Shown in pieces: positions 43,843 to 57,100 of a stretch of 64,000 bases of DNA. How positions within the stretch are numbered: position 1 is the first letter of the stretch; each line of letters starts with the position of its first letter. Location: contig JBGOZF010000015.1 in assembly GCA_041480065.1 (NCBI GenBank), positions 1-64,000 of the forward strand, given 5' to 3'. Source of the stretch: Fen-999 sp041480065 (lineage in GTDB: Bacteria > Pseudomonadota > Gammaproteobacteria > Burkholderiales > Rhodocyclaceae). A program made the translations under genes and the position numbers. A model generated the notes under the pieces. It saw only the letters and a program-made list of their open reading frames with translations. It was not told where the DNA came from and made no database searches.

Positions 43843-44219
43843 GGCAAGCCTTCAAAGCGCCAGCCGTTGGTCGTGCCGCGATGGTGGTGGTCGTCGAGCT
43901 CGCCTTCGAAGCCGTAAAGCACGTTGTAGACGCGAGTGAAGTCAGCCGCCTCAAGGGCGTTGCCGGCATCGACCGAGCGGTTGCCGCTGCGGCAGATCAG
44001 CACAACGGGGCGGTCATGGGCATGGCCGGCGAGCTTCTTCACTTCGCCGGCAAAGTGCGGGTTGATCTCCCAGTCCGGGCCGTCGTTCCATGATACGTGC
44101 ATCGCGCCGGCCGGATGGCCGACGAACAGGAATTCCATTTCGCTGCGGCAATCGATGAACAGCGCCTTCGGGTTGTCGGCGAGGAATTGGGCGGTCTCTT
44201 TCGGAGTCAGATGTTCCAT
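43827..44219 (-). CDS. Single-domain rhodanese
   Basis: A 130-residue rhodanese fold with the active cysteine in VVLICRSGNRS near residue 75 and FIDCRSEMEFLFVGHPAGAMHV at the start. It likely carries sulfane sulfur. It is first in a unit with the TlpA-like and MFS genes (overlapping frames), and is divergent from metH across about 100 AT-richer bases. Confidence 0.9.
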   Translation of the reverse strand: MEHLTPKETAQFLADNPKALFIDCRSEMEFLFVGHPAGAMHVSWNDGPDWEINPHFAGEVKKLAGHAHDRPVVLICRSGNRSVDAGNALEAADFTRVYNVLYGFEGELDDHHHRGTTNGWRFEGLPWEQC

Positions 44220-44321
44220 GGCTTCACTCTCGGGGCGGTATGTAGTTGTTGAGTAGCTAAGTCGATTATAGCCACATGCTAAAATCGGTGCCAATTCAAC
44301 ACTTTCCGGCCCCTTCCGATC

Positions 44322-47975
<3,654 letters not shown>

Positions 47976-48023
47976 CTACCCGGCGATCAACCGGATCACT
48001 GGAGATTCGCTGGTCTGCAATAT

Positions 48024-48054
48024 TGCATGTTGAGCGGTGATCGCTCAAAATGCA
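48024..48054. promoter_or_regulatory. Inverted repeat before the DUF4143 ATPase gene
   Basis: Arms TGCATGTTGAGC (48024-48035) and GCTCAAAATGCA (48043-48054) pair with one mismatch around a seven-base centre. It sits three bases before the ATG, where a protein could bind to control the defence pair, or it may form an RNA hairpin over the ribosome site. Confidence 0.55.
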
Positions 48055-48057
48055 CGC

Positions 48058-49224
48058 ATGTTGCACCGACGACTCTTGCCGACCCTGCTCCAGCGCCTGG
48101 CCCAACAGCCGGCCGCCGTGCTGCTCGGCCCCCGGCAGGTGGGCAAGACCACCCTGGCGCGGGCCGTGGCGGAGAAATGCGCCGACGCCGTGTTTCTCGA
48201 CCTGGAAAGGGAAGCCGATCGCGTGCGTCTCTCCGATCCGGAGACGTTCCTGGCCCGCCACAGGCAGCACCTGGTCATCCTCGATGAGGTGCAGACGATG
48301 CCGGGCCTGTTCGCGGCGCTGCGGCCGGAGATCGATGCCGACCGCCGGCCCGGCCGTCTTCTTCTGCTCGGTTCTGCCAGCGGTCGCCTGTTGCAGCAGA
48401 GTGCCGAATCCCTGGCTGGCCGGGTGGCCTACCTGGAGTTGACGCCCTTCCTGGCCAGTGAGATCGCTACCGGTGGCGCAGACAGCGCCGGCCGTCTGTC
48501 GTCGCTATGGCTGCGCGGCGGCTTTCCCAGGAGCTTTCTGGCTGACGATGATCCCGCGTCCCTGGCCTGGCGGGGCGATTTCATCGAGACCTTCCTGGCC
48601 CGGGAGTTGCCCCAGTTCGGGGTCACGATTCCGGCGGAAACCCTGCGCCGCTTCTGGCGCATGTGCGCCCACCTCCAGGGCCAGGTATTCAACGCCTCCC
48701 AACTGGGTCTGGCCTTGGGCGGCGTCGCCCACACCACCACAATCCGTTACCTGGATCTGCTGGTGGACGCCTTGATGCTGCGCCGCCTGGAGCCACACCT
48801 TGCCAATGTCGGCAAGCGCCTGGTGAAGTCGCCCAAGGTCTATGTTCGCGACAGCGGCCTCCTCCATGGACTGCTGGGCATCGCCTCCCTGGACGACCTG
48901 GCCGGCCACCCGATCGCCGGCCACTCCTGGGAAGGCTTCGTCATCGAGCAGATCGCCGCCATCGCCCCGCCCCTGGCCAGCCTCGGCTTCTACCGAACCG
49001 CGTCGGGTGCCGAACTGGACCTGGTGGTGGAACAGGCCGGCCGACTCATCGGCTTCGAGATCAAGCTCTCATCGGCGCCCAAACCCCGGCGGGGCTTCTG
49101 GAACGCCTGCGAGGACCTGGGCGTAACCGAGGCCTACGTAGTGGCACCGGTGCTCGACCGTTTTCCCCTCGCCGACAACGTGGAGGTGATTTCTCCCACG
49201 ATGCTTGAAGGGCTTTTCCAGTGA
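48058..49224 (+). CDS. AAA ATPase with DUF4143 domain
   Basis: A 388-residue protein with Walker A LGPRQVGKTTLAR near residue 25, Walker B HLVILDEVQTMPG near 80, and a C-terminal DUF4143 domain ending in a restriction-fold-like core (TASGAELDLVVEQAGRLIGFEIKLSS). The ELD...EIK pattern is the PD-(D/E)xK-like core often seen in this family. The ATG at 48058 follows an inverted repeat. The stop overlaps the helicase start as GTGA, so the two are probably made together. Family members are common in defence and accessory regions; their targets are unknown. Confidence 0.85.
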   Translation: MLHRRLLPTLLQRLAQQPAAVLLGPRQVGKTTLARAVAEKCADAVFLDLEREADRVRLSDPETFLARHRQHLVILDEVQTMPGLFAALRPEIDADRRPGRLLLLGSASGRLLQQSAESLAGRVAYLELTPFLASEIATGGADSAGRLSSLWLRGGFPRSFLADDDPASLAWRGDFIETFLARELPQFGVTIPAETLRRFWRMCAHLQGQVFNASQLGLALGGVAHTTTIRYLDLLVDALMLRRLEPHLANVGKRLVKSPKVYVRDSGLLHGLLGIASLDDLAGHPIAGHSWEGFVIEQIAAIAPPLASLGFYRTASGAELDLVVEQAGRLIGFEIKLSSAPKPRRGFWNACEDLGVTEAYVVAPVLDRFPLADNVEVISPTMLEGLFQ

Positions 49225-52223
49225 GAGTTCTCGAATACGTCGGCCTCGATACTTCACGCGTCAAGAGCGCCTATCGAAAAGTTACGGACGCCATCGCGCG
49301 CGACGACTTCCGCGCCGCGCAGGTAAAGAAGCTCACCAGTCTCGCGCACGGCAAGTTCTACCGCGCCAAACTTGACGATGCCGACCGGCTGCTGTTCTCG
49401 CTGGTGCGGCACGGCGACGAAGTCTGCGCCCTGGTGCTGGAAGTGATCGCCAATCACGACTACGACAAGTCGCGCTTCCTTCGCGGTGCGAGCATCGACG
49501 AAGCGAAGATTCCCGACTGCGCCGATCACGACATCGCCGAGGCCATCCGCGAGGCGCAGCCGGTACGCTACCTGCACCCCGAGCGCACGGCGGTACATCT
49601 GCTCGACAAGCCGATCTCCTTCGACGATGCGCAGGAAGCCGTCTATCGCCAGCCGCCGCCGCTCATCGTCGTCGGCAGCGCCGGCAGCGGCAAGACGGCG
49701 CTGACGCTAGAAAAACTCAAGCACGCCGAGGGCGAAGTGCTCTACGTCACGCACTCGGCATTTCTCGCCCAGAGCGCACGCGATCTCTACTACGCCAACG
49801 GCTTCGAGCATTCCGGACAGGAAGCGGTGTTCCTCTCCTACCGCGAATTCGTCGAGTCCATCCGCGTACCGGCCGGGCGCGAAGCGCACTGGCGCGATTT
49901 CGTCGGTTGGTTCGCCCGCATGCGCCAATCCTTCAAGGACATCGACGGCCACCAGGCATTCGAGGAAATCCGCGGCGTGCTGGCGGCCTCGGCCGGCGGC
50001 ATTCCCTCGCGCGAGGACTACCGCAACCTCGGCGTGCGCCAGTCCATATTGCCCGCCGACCGGCGCGACGCGCTCTATGACCTGTTCGGGAAGTACCGCG
50101 CCTGGCTCGCCGAGGCCAAGCTCTACGACCTCAACCTGGTGGCCCTGGAATGGCAGCCGCTGGCGGCGCCGCGCTACGATTTCGTCGTCATCGACGAGGT
50201 GCAGGACATCACACCGGTCCAGCTCGCGCTGGTGCTGAAGACCCTGAAGAAGCCCGGCCATTTTTTGCTCTGCGGCGATTCCAACCAGATCGTCCATCCC
50301 AATTTCTTCTCCTGGGCGCAGGTGAAGAGCCTGTTCTGGCGCGATCCGCAACTGGCCGAGCGGCAGGATCTCGCCGTACTCAGCGCCAATTTCCGCAACG
50401 GCCTCGAGGCGACCCGCGTCGCCAACACGCTGCTCAAGATCAAGCAGAAGCGTTTCGGCTCCATCGACCGCGAGAGCAACTTCCTCGTGCAGGCCGTCGG
50501 CGGCGAACCAGGGCAGGTGGCGCTCTTGGCGGACAAGGACGCGGTGAAGAAGGAACTCGACCAGAAGATCCGCCAGTCCACCCAGTTCGCCGTGCTGGTC
50601 ATGCGCGACGAGGACAAGGTCGAGGCGCGCAGGCACTTCGCCACGCCGCTGCTGTTCTCCATCCACGAGGCCAAGGGACTGGAGTATGAGAACATCGTCC
50701 TCTACCGCTTCGTCTCCGATCATCGGGCCGAATTTGCCGATATCGCCGACGGCGTGGACAAGAAGGATCTTGCCGTCGACACTCTCGACTACCGGCGGGC
50801 GAAGGACAAGCACGACAAGTCGCTGGAGGTCTACAAGTTTTACGTCAATGCGCTCTATGTCGCGCTGACAAGGGCGGTAAGGAACCTCTACCTCATCGAG
50901 TCCGACACCTCGCATCCGCTCTTCGGTCTGCTCGATCTGGCGCCGGCAGGGCAGGTGAAGGTCGAGGCCAGGCAATCGACGCTCGAGGACTGGCAGAAGG
51001 AAGCGCGCAAGCTCGAACTGCAAGGAAAGCAGGAGCAGGCCGAGGCCATCCGCCGCGGCATCCTGAAGCAGACGCCGGTGCCCTGGCCCGTGTTCGACGA
51101 AGCGAAGACGCGTGAGCTGCTTGTCAAGGTGTTCCGCGACCGAGCCCCGGGCGGCAAGCCTCTTCAGCAACTCTATGAAATCGCCGCCTGTTATGACGAA
51201 CCGGTGCTGGCCGACTGGCTGGTGCAGGAAGCGAAATTTCACACCGCGAAGAACTTTGTCCAGCAGCGCATGACGCTGAGCCGCAAGACCTACCAGCCGT
51301 ATTTCGCCGGCCACTTCAAGGACATCCTGCGCCAGTGCGACCAGTATGGACTCGAACATCGCCTGCCCATGAACCAGACACCGCTCATGGCCGCGGCAGC
51401 GGCGGGCAACGTGGCGCTGGCGGAAGCCCTGCTGGAGCGCGGCGCCGACCGAGAGGCAGTCGATCACCATGGCTGCAACGCCTTGCACTGGGCCATGCGC
51501 GAAACTTTTCGCGACCAGAAAGTTGGCGGTGGGCCTTTCGCCGCACTCTACGATCTGCTCGCCCCGGCCGCCATCGATGTAAACACCGGCGACCGGCTCG
51601 TCCGCATTGACCGGCACCTGTCCGAATACTTCCTGTTCCAGACCCTTTGGACGCTGTTCAAGTCGCGCTTCACCCACTGGCAGCGCCGGCCCTACGGCGC
51701 CTTCGAGACCCAGGCCATCCTCGAAGCCTGGCAACATCTGCCGGCCAACGTGCTGCGGCCGGAACGCAACAAGCGCCAGCATCTCTCCGGCGTACTTGCC
51801 CGCAACGAAGTGGAGCGCGACTACGCCTACAACCGGGCACTGTTCATGCGCGTCGAACAAGGCTGGTACCAGTTCAATCCCAAGCTGTCCGTGCGCGGCA
51901 GGCAGGGCGAAGGCGATGTCTGGGTGCCGATCTACCAGGCGCTGAACCTCTCGCTCGTCAAAGAGTTCGCGACAGATATGGTTTGGTCGCGCATCGACGA
52001 CTACCTGGACCGGGCTGGGCTGCCCAAGCCCGCCGTGCCCATCGCTGCCGAGAAGGCCGTTGCGCGACTGGAAGCCGAAGAGCGCGAGCGGGCGCAACAG
52101 GAAGCCGAACGGCAGGCGCGCCGGAACCGTCCGCCGCCCGAACCCAAGTGGGGCACGAAGGAAGCCAAGCAGCGCGAGATCGAACGGTTGATGGCCGAAA
52201 TGGCGGCGCGGAAGAAGAGCTGA
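49221..52223 (+). CDS. UvrD-like helicase with RelE-like N-terminus and ankyrin repeats
   Basis: A 1000-residue protein. Residues about 1-90 resemble a RelE/YoeB toxin fold (VKKLTSLAHGKFYRAKL, ADRLLFSLVRHG, LEVIANHDYDKSRFL). The SF1 helicase core follows: Walker A GSAGSGKTALT near 152, VVIDEVQDITPVQ near 321, and YVALTRAVRNLYLIE near 545. Ankyrin-like repeats lie near 710-760 (TPLMAAAAAGNVALAEALLERGA; NALHWAM). The C-terminus is charged. It is coupled to the DUF4143 ATPase. A toxin-helicase fusion fits phage defence, but that role is inference. Confidence 0.85.
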   Translation: MRVLEYVGLDTSRVKSAYRKVTDAIARDDFRAAQVKKLTSLAHGKFYRAKLDDADRLLFSLVRHGDEVCALVLEVIANHDYDKSRFLRGASIDEAKIPDCADHDIAEAIREAQPVRYLHPERTAVHLLDKPISFDDAQEAVYRQPPPLIVVGSAGSGKTALTLEKLKHAEGEVLYVTHSAFLAQSARDLYYANGFEHSGQEAVFLSYREFVESIRVPAGREAHWRDFVGWFARMRQSFKDIDGHQAFEEIRGVLAASAGGIPSREDYRNLGVRQSILPADRRDALYDLFGKYRAWLAEAKLYDLNLVALEWQPLAAPRYDFVVIDEVQDITPVQLALVLKTLKKPGHFLLCGDSNQIVHPNFFSWAQVKSLFWRDPQLAERQDLAVLSANFRNGLEATRVANTLLKIKQKRFGSIDRESNFLVQAVGGEPGQVALLADKDAVKKELDQKIRQSTQFAVLVMRDEDKVEARRHFATPLLFSIHEAKGLEYENIVLYRFVSDHRAEFADIADGVDKKDLAVDTLDYRRAKDKHDKSLEVYKFYVNALYVALTRAVRNLYLIESDTSHPLFGLLDLAPAGQVKVEARQSTLEDWQKEARKLELQGKQEQAEAIRRGILKQTPVPWPVFDEAKTRELLVKVFRDRAPGGKPLQQLYEIAACYDEPVLADWLVQEAKFHTAKNFVQQRMTLSRKTYQPYFAGHFKDILRQCDQYGLEHRLPMNQTPLMAAAAAGNVALAEALLERGADREAVDHHGCNALHWAMRETFRDQKVGGGPFAALYDLLAPAAIDVNTGDRLVRIDRHLSEYFLFQTLWTLFKSRFTHWQRRPYGAFETQAILEAWQHLPANVLRPERNKRQHLSGVLARNEVERDYAYNRALFMRVEQGWYQFNPKLSVRGRQGEGDVWVPIYQALNLSLVKEFATDMVWSRIDDYLDRAGLPKPAVPIAAEKAVARLEAEERERAQQEAERQARRNRPPPEPKWGTKEAKQREIERLMAEMAARKKS

Positions 52224-52230
52224 TCCTCTT

Positions 52231-52247
52231 GGCGGCCGCAGGCCGCC
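52231..52247 (+). terminator. Possible hairpin after the UvrD-like helicase gene
   Basis: GGCGGCC-GCA-GGCCGCC seven bases after the helicase stop. It is stable but followed by CCTTCCGTT rather than a T run, so it is a weak terminator candidate. Confidence 0.35.
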
Positions 52248-52396
52248 CCTTCCGTTCGCTACCCCTCAGGAAGGCCGTCCGGCCCTCATTTCGGACGCCC
52301 ATGGAAATAACGCTTTCGGCAAGTCATTGACGCAAAATGTTTTTGGCGAATTCCTGAGTCTATTTTCAAAGGCGTTTGAAAACAAACTGCCTGCCT

Positions 52397-52993
52397 TTAC
52401 CCGCCGAGTTTGGCTTCGAACCTGGCGAACGAGGCCGATCGCCGCAGCTTCCTCCAGTCGGGTTCGCCTTCCTGGAGAATCTTGAGCGCATGGACGCGGT
52501 CCTCGTAACGCCAATTCCGCGCGGCCTTGAAGTGCTTCACCATCCGGGCCTTGGGTTGTGGTGTTCGATCCGGCTTGGAAATGCGTCCCACCTTGCAGGC
52601 GTGCGCCGCCGTCGACAGATAGGCCGAGATCTTCGTCTCGTCGGCCAGCAGCCAGCTTTCCAGTTCCTGCTCGATGCAGACCAGGAATACCGCAGCGCCG
52701 GCAACCCCGGCCTTGGCAAGGCTGTCGAGCAGCTCCAGGCGTTCGTTTCTCCGGCAGGGCTTGTGTTTCTTGTCGGGCCAAGCCGGGCGGAGGTCCCAAA
52801 CAATCAACACCCGCACGCAACCATCGGCCAGCAGCCTGGCGGCTACTGCGCCCGCGTCTGTCAACAGGTTCGCCTTGTTGTCCAGCGTGCGCGACACCAG
52901 CGTTGCGGCCGGCCGCAGCTTCCCAGCCAAGTATTCGCACACTTGCTTGTCCGCACCCTGGGGGCCGCACTCGAAAACCATGCCGATCTTCAT
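52397..52993 (-). CDS. DUF4276 family protein (TOPRIM-like partner of AAA ATPase)
   Basis: A 198-residue protein with KIGMVFECGPQGADKQV at the start, VRVLIVWDLRPAWPD, and ELESWLLADE, the usual DUF4276 marks. The E and DxR positions fit a TOPRIM-like acid cluster. Such proteins pair with OLD-like ATPases. Its ATG overlaps the ATPase stop by four bases, and it is the last gene of the five-gene minus-strand operon. It is probably the effector of the ATPase pair. Confidence 0.8.
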   Translation of the reverse strand: MKIGMVFECGPQGADKQVCEYLAGKLRPAATLVSRTLDNKANLLTDAGAVAARLLADGCVRVLIVWDLRPAWPDKKHKPCRRNERLELLDSLAKAGVAGAAVFLVCIEQELESWLLADETKISAYLSTAAHACKVGRISKPDRTPQPKARMVKHFKAARNWRYEDRVHALKILQEGEPDWRKLRRSASFARFEAKLGG

Positions 52994-54129
52994 GACTCAT
53001 TCCCCGACAAGCTGCCCATGGTGTAGAGCTTGCCGGGCGCGAAGTCGGCGGCCCAGCGTTCCAGGCCAACATTGTCGGCAGGACGCTTGAAGCGGGGCTG
53101 GCCCTTGGCGTCCCGCTCGACGAAGACCAAGTGATCCAGGGTCAGCAGGTCCAGGAGATAAGGCGAATGGGAGGTAGCAACAACCTGAGTGGTACCGCCG
53201 AGTACCGCGTTGCGAACTTCCTCCACGATCAGATGAATGCTGCGCGGATCGAGGCCGTTTTCCAGTTCCTCAATGAAGATGACCGGCGGCGGGTCCGGGT
53301 CGCGCAGCAGGCACAGGATCGCCAGCAGCCGCAGGGTGCCCGAAGAAAAGAGCCAACTGGGCACGCGGAAATTCTGTTCCGCCAACTCCAGGAATACGCG
53401 CCGGTCGATGTCTCCTTGCGGCAGCACGGGGCGAATGTCCTTGGCGTAGCTCAGCACGAACTGCATGGTCTCGACCACGCCGTTGAAGGCGTTGGCGTCC
53501 CGTTCCGCCAAGTCCAGGATGAAGCCGCCCAGATTGGAACCGTCGCGCGCCAGGGCCACCCGCCCCCGGACCCGCTTCTGGGGCTGGGCCGGCCCCATGA
53601 CGTCGGGCTGGAGAGCGACGAATTGCCAGCGTTCAACAGCATCGTAGAGTTGCCGCAGGTCGCCCACGGGTTGGACGATGGAGCGGCCCTCGCCATAGGT
53701 CTGTGCCGCGCCGGCGAAGTCGCGAATGGTTTTGAAGCCATCGGGACCGGCATAGGATTCCGCCTGGATGTACTGCAAGCCGGACCCGCGCACGTTGAGG
53801 GACATCTCGCCCTTCACCCCGCCCCACTGCCGCACCCTTCCATGAAAGCGAATCCCGATGGCGCCCTGTTGGCTTTCGGGATCGGCGATGGCCTGCTGGA
53901 CGAGCAGACGCGCGCCCTTGTGGCGCGCATGCTCGATGCCGTTGAAGGGGGCAAAGGCCGCATCGACGCCTTCGGTGACCACGGCGCGATAGAGTTGGAG
54001 AGCCTCGATCAGGCTCGACTTTCCCGCCCCGTTGTTGCCGATAAAGACCGTAAGCGGGCCGAGCTTGATCGGGCCGGAATCCCGGATGGCCTTGAAGTTC
54101 GCGATGCGGACGGTGCTCAGATGTCTCAT
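52990..54129 (-). CDS. AAA ATPase (AAA_21/OLD-like, no TOPRIM domain)
   Basis: A 379-residue SMC/ABC-type ATPase. It has VRIANFKAIRDSGPIKLGPLTVFIGNNGAGKSS at the start (Walker A near residue 31), Walker B VIFIEELENGLDP near 280, and the switch histidine in VATSHSPYLLDLL. It ends without a nuclease domain, which the next gene (DUF4276) seems to provide. Its ATG overlaps the methylase stop as ATGA. The split ATPase/TOPRIM-like layout recalls PARIS-like and OLD-like defence pairs. Confidence 0.87.
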   Translation of the reverse strand: MRHLSTVRIANFKAIRDSGPIKLGPLTVFIGNNGAGKSSLIEALQLYRAVVTEGVDAAFAPFNGIEHARHKGARLLVQQAIADPESQQGAIGIRFHGRVRQWGGVKGEMSLNVRGSGLQYIQAESYAGPDGFKTIRDFAGAAQTYGEGRSIVQPVGDLRQLYDAVERWQFVALQPDVMGPAQPQKRVRGRVALARDGSNLGGFILDLAERDANAFNGVVETMQFVLSYAKDIRPVLPQGDIDRRVFLELAEQNFRVPSWLFSSGTLRLLAILCLLRDPDPPPVIFIEELENGLDPRSIHLIVEEVRNAVLGGTTQVVATSHSPYLLDLLTLDHLVFVERDAKGQPRFKRPADNVGLERWAADFAPGKLYTMGSLSGNES

Positions 54130-57100
54130 GGGATCAGCCCTCTTTCCACATCCCGATAGGCGTTGCGGGCGGCATGTTTCGTTGCCTCATCCACCAAAGG
54201 AAAGGAGGCAAGTATATGGACAAACTCTTCCTCGGTGACACCATAGAGATGGGCTACCAGCCCATCCAACTCGGCGCGCAGGCGGGCGCGCTCGGCCGCT
54301 TCCAGAGGCTGGTGGCGCGTGAGGCCGACCTCCTTGGCGAGTGCGTCGAACTCGGGCGAAACGCAGGTGAGGCGGGCGGCGCGGGAGACGATGGGGGCGA
54401 AGGCGGGGTCGTCGTCGGTGAGGCGCGGCACCGGAACCTGATAGACGTAGAACATGTTCAGGTGAGCTGTGATCTTCTGCCGCAGGAGCCAATCCACAAC
54501 GAAACTATTGAAACAGCCAACGAGAAATAGCTCCTCGCCTGACGTCAAGGAAGGGGCTACGGACCAACTGTCCACCGTTACAACAAAGTCAAACGGCTGG
54601 AGCAGGTTGATGGTGTTGCCCGCAAAAACATTAGGGGGCAGAACAGCACAAATCATCGAGCGTTCGTCGGTGTTGCGCGCAATGTCTCGAAAACCAAACC
54701 TGTAACGCTGGTGGTCAAGCGGGATTTCATCAACGCGGACTATTTCTTCCAGTAACGCCTCATCCTCCATGCCCAGTCGCTTCAACTGCAAGCGTATGCC
54801 TCGCGCACGCGAAGCGCGCAGCACGTCTTCTGCCTCCTCCTGATCGACCCAATAGCGCGGTTGCTCGAACGCGGCATTGAACTGGTGAATCATCTTGCCC
54901 TCAAACAACGGCAGCCGGCTCTTGGCGGGCGCCGTCTTGAACAGCTTGCTGTCGTTAGTCATGTGGAATTCGGCGGTGAAGCCTACGTTCCATTCGCCTG
55001 CCCGTTGCTCTCCCAGCAGCGGAAACCTGAGCATCCTCTCGGCGATGGCGGCATCCTTGGCCGAGTTGAATTCCATCACCGAATGGGAATCCGGCGAGAG
55101 CCGCCTGATCAGTTCGACCGGCAGGGTGAAGCCAATTTCCGCGGGGAAGCGGTCCAGTTCGGCCACGTCCAGGCGCATGAAGGCGGCCGGGAAAGACTCC
55201 GTCCGGCCGCCCTTCTCGAAGGTAAGGACGACGAACTTGAAGCGGCTATCCACTCCCTCGAAGATCGTCTTGCGGTTCTCGAAGCCGAACAGGCCGGTGA
55301 CGGTGTTCTCGTCGAAGAGCATATCGCGCAAGCCCTTCGCCCCCAGGTCCGTGTAGATGCCCGAGGGAATCACGATGCCGCACTCGCCGCCTTTCCGCAG
55401 CAGGTTGGCGCACTGCTCCAGGAACAGCTTGTAGAGATTGATGTCGGAGCCGGTCTTCTTGCCATTGACGATGGCGGACTGGCTCTTGTACTGCGGCGCG
55501 GCGCGGAACCAGGTGGAGACATGGGGAAAGCGGGAGAGGTAGTCGAGCCAGGCGGCACGGATTTCCGGATTCTTCAGCAGTTCGGCCTGTTCTTTCTCGA
55601 ACTCCTTGATGGTCATCTTGTTCTTGGTGACCAGATCGGAATGCTCCTGGAAGAACTCCTTGGCGTTGGGCTTGAAGATTTCCCACGGCGGGTTGGTGAT
55701 GATGGCGTCGAAGCCGCCGCGCTTGTGCAGGATGTCGTCGAACTCGAAACCCCAGTGGAAGGGGTGCAGGGCCGCGATATCGGGCGGGCGCAGGTCCCGC
55801 TTCTTCGACCTGCCTTCCTTGTTCTTCGCGCCGTCCCAGGCCGCTTCCTCGACGCGGACGCCGGCGTCCACCATGGCGGCCAACAGCACCTGATTCAGGG
55901 TGCCCTGGGCTTGGGCCTTGAAAGCATCGATCTCGGACTTCAGGCTGGACAGCGCCTGGGAATCCGGCGCCCAGCCGGCCGTGTGGCGGAACAAGTCGAC
56001 TTTCTGGTTGAGCGTGTCCAGCACATGGCGATAGCTGCCCTGGTTCATCTGATCGACCAGGTCACGGTGCGACTCGAAGTCCTCCGCCTCGATATGCAGC
56101 AGGCCGACCAGCGAATTGCCGGCCAGGATGTTGAAATCGATATTGGGCAGCGGCTCCAGTTGCTCCACCGTGCGCGCCGATGCCACCAAAGCGAGGAACA
56201 GGCGCAGGCGGGCGATTTCCGTGGCCTCTTCCATCAGATCAACCCCGAAGAGGTTGTCGGTGATGATGGTGCGCTTGATGAAGTAGCCCAGGCTCTTGTG
56301 TTCGGTTTCCCACTTCTTGAGCTTCTCGTTGAGCCCCTTGTCGTTGATGAGCTTGATGCGGCCGACGATGGCGGAATAGATATTCACCAGCGTCTTCATT
56401 GCGGCGACCAGGAAGGCGCCGGAGCCGCAGGCCGGGTCGAGGAGCTTGAGCCTGGGCAGCACTTCTTCCAGCAATTCGCGGCACAAAGGAGCATCCAGGT
56501 GCAGCAATAGGTCGGGCAGGGTCTGGAACTTGCGGCCGGCCATCAAGGGAATCTCGAATGGGTTTTCCGTATTCACGCGGGCCAGGATCAGCCGGTGGAT
56601 GGTGCGCTCGCAAAGATATTCGGTGATCTCGGGCCGGGTGTAGTAGGCGCCGAAGGCTTTCTGGTTGATGTACTTCTCGAAGATGTAGCCCAGCACGTCC
56701 GGGTTGATCTCGTCGGCCTTGCCGCCGGGGGTATCGTCCAGGTTCCAGGAGTAGGCGTCGAACAGCACGAACAGGCGCTCGAACGCGATGTCGGGAATGA
56801 AGAGGTCGCGGCCGACGCGAATCTGCCCGGCGGCATCCTTCTCCAGGCGATGGGGAATGAACAGGCCGCCATTGAGGTAACGAATGTTGCCGGTCAGGGC
56901 CTTGGCCGCTTCATCTCGCTGGCCTTCGGGTTTGGCGAAGGCTTCGAAGAACAGGGCATTGAGGAATTCGCCGAAGAAACGGTTCTCGCCCCGCGTCCGG
57001 CTTTGCCCGAGCTTTGCCAACAGGTAGTCAAAGTTGCCGTGGCCCGTGGCGGGATCGTGATCCAGAAAGCCCTTCTTCTGTAGGAACCAGACGAACATCA

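Noticed and set aside
44220..44321. Cobalamin or SAM riboswitch before metH
   Set aside because: The 100-base gap is too short and lacks the conserved boxes of either class.
49707..52097. A 796-codon minus-strand frame opposite the UvrD-like helicase
   Set aside because: The plus-strand helicase has full motifs; the antisense frame has none.
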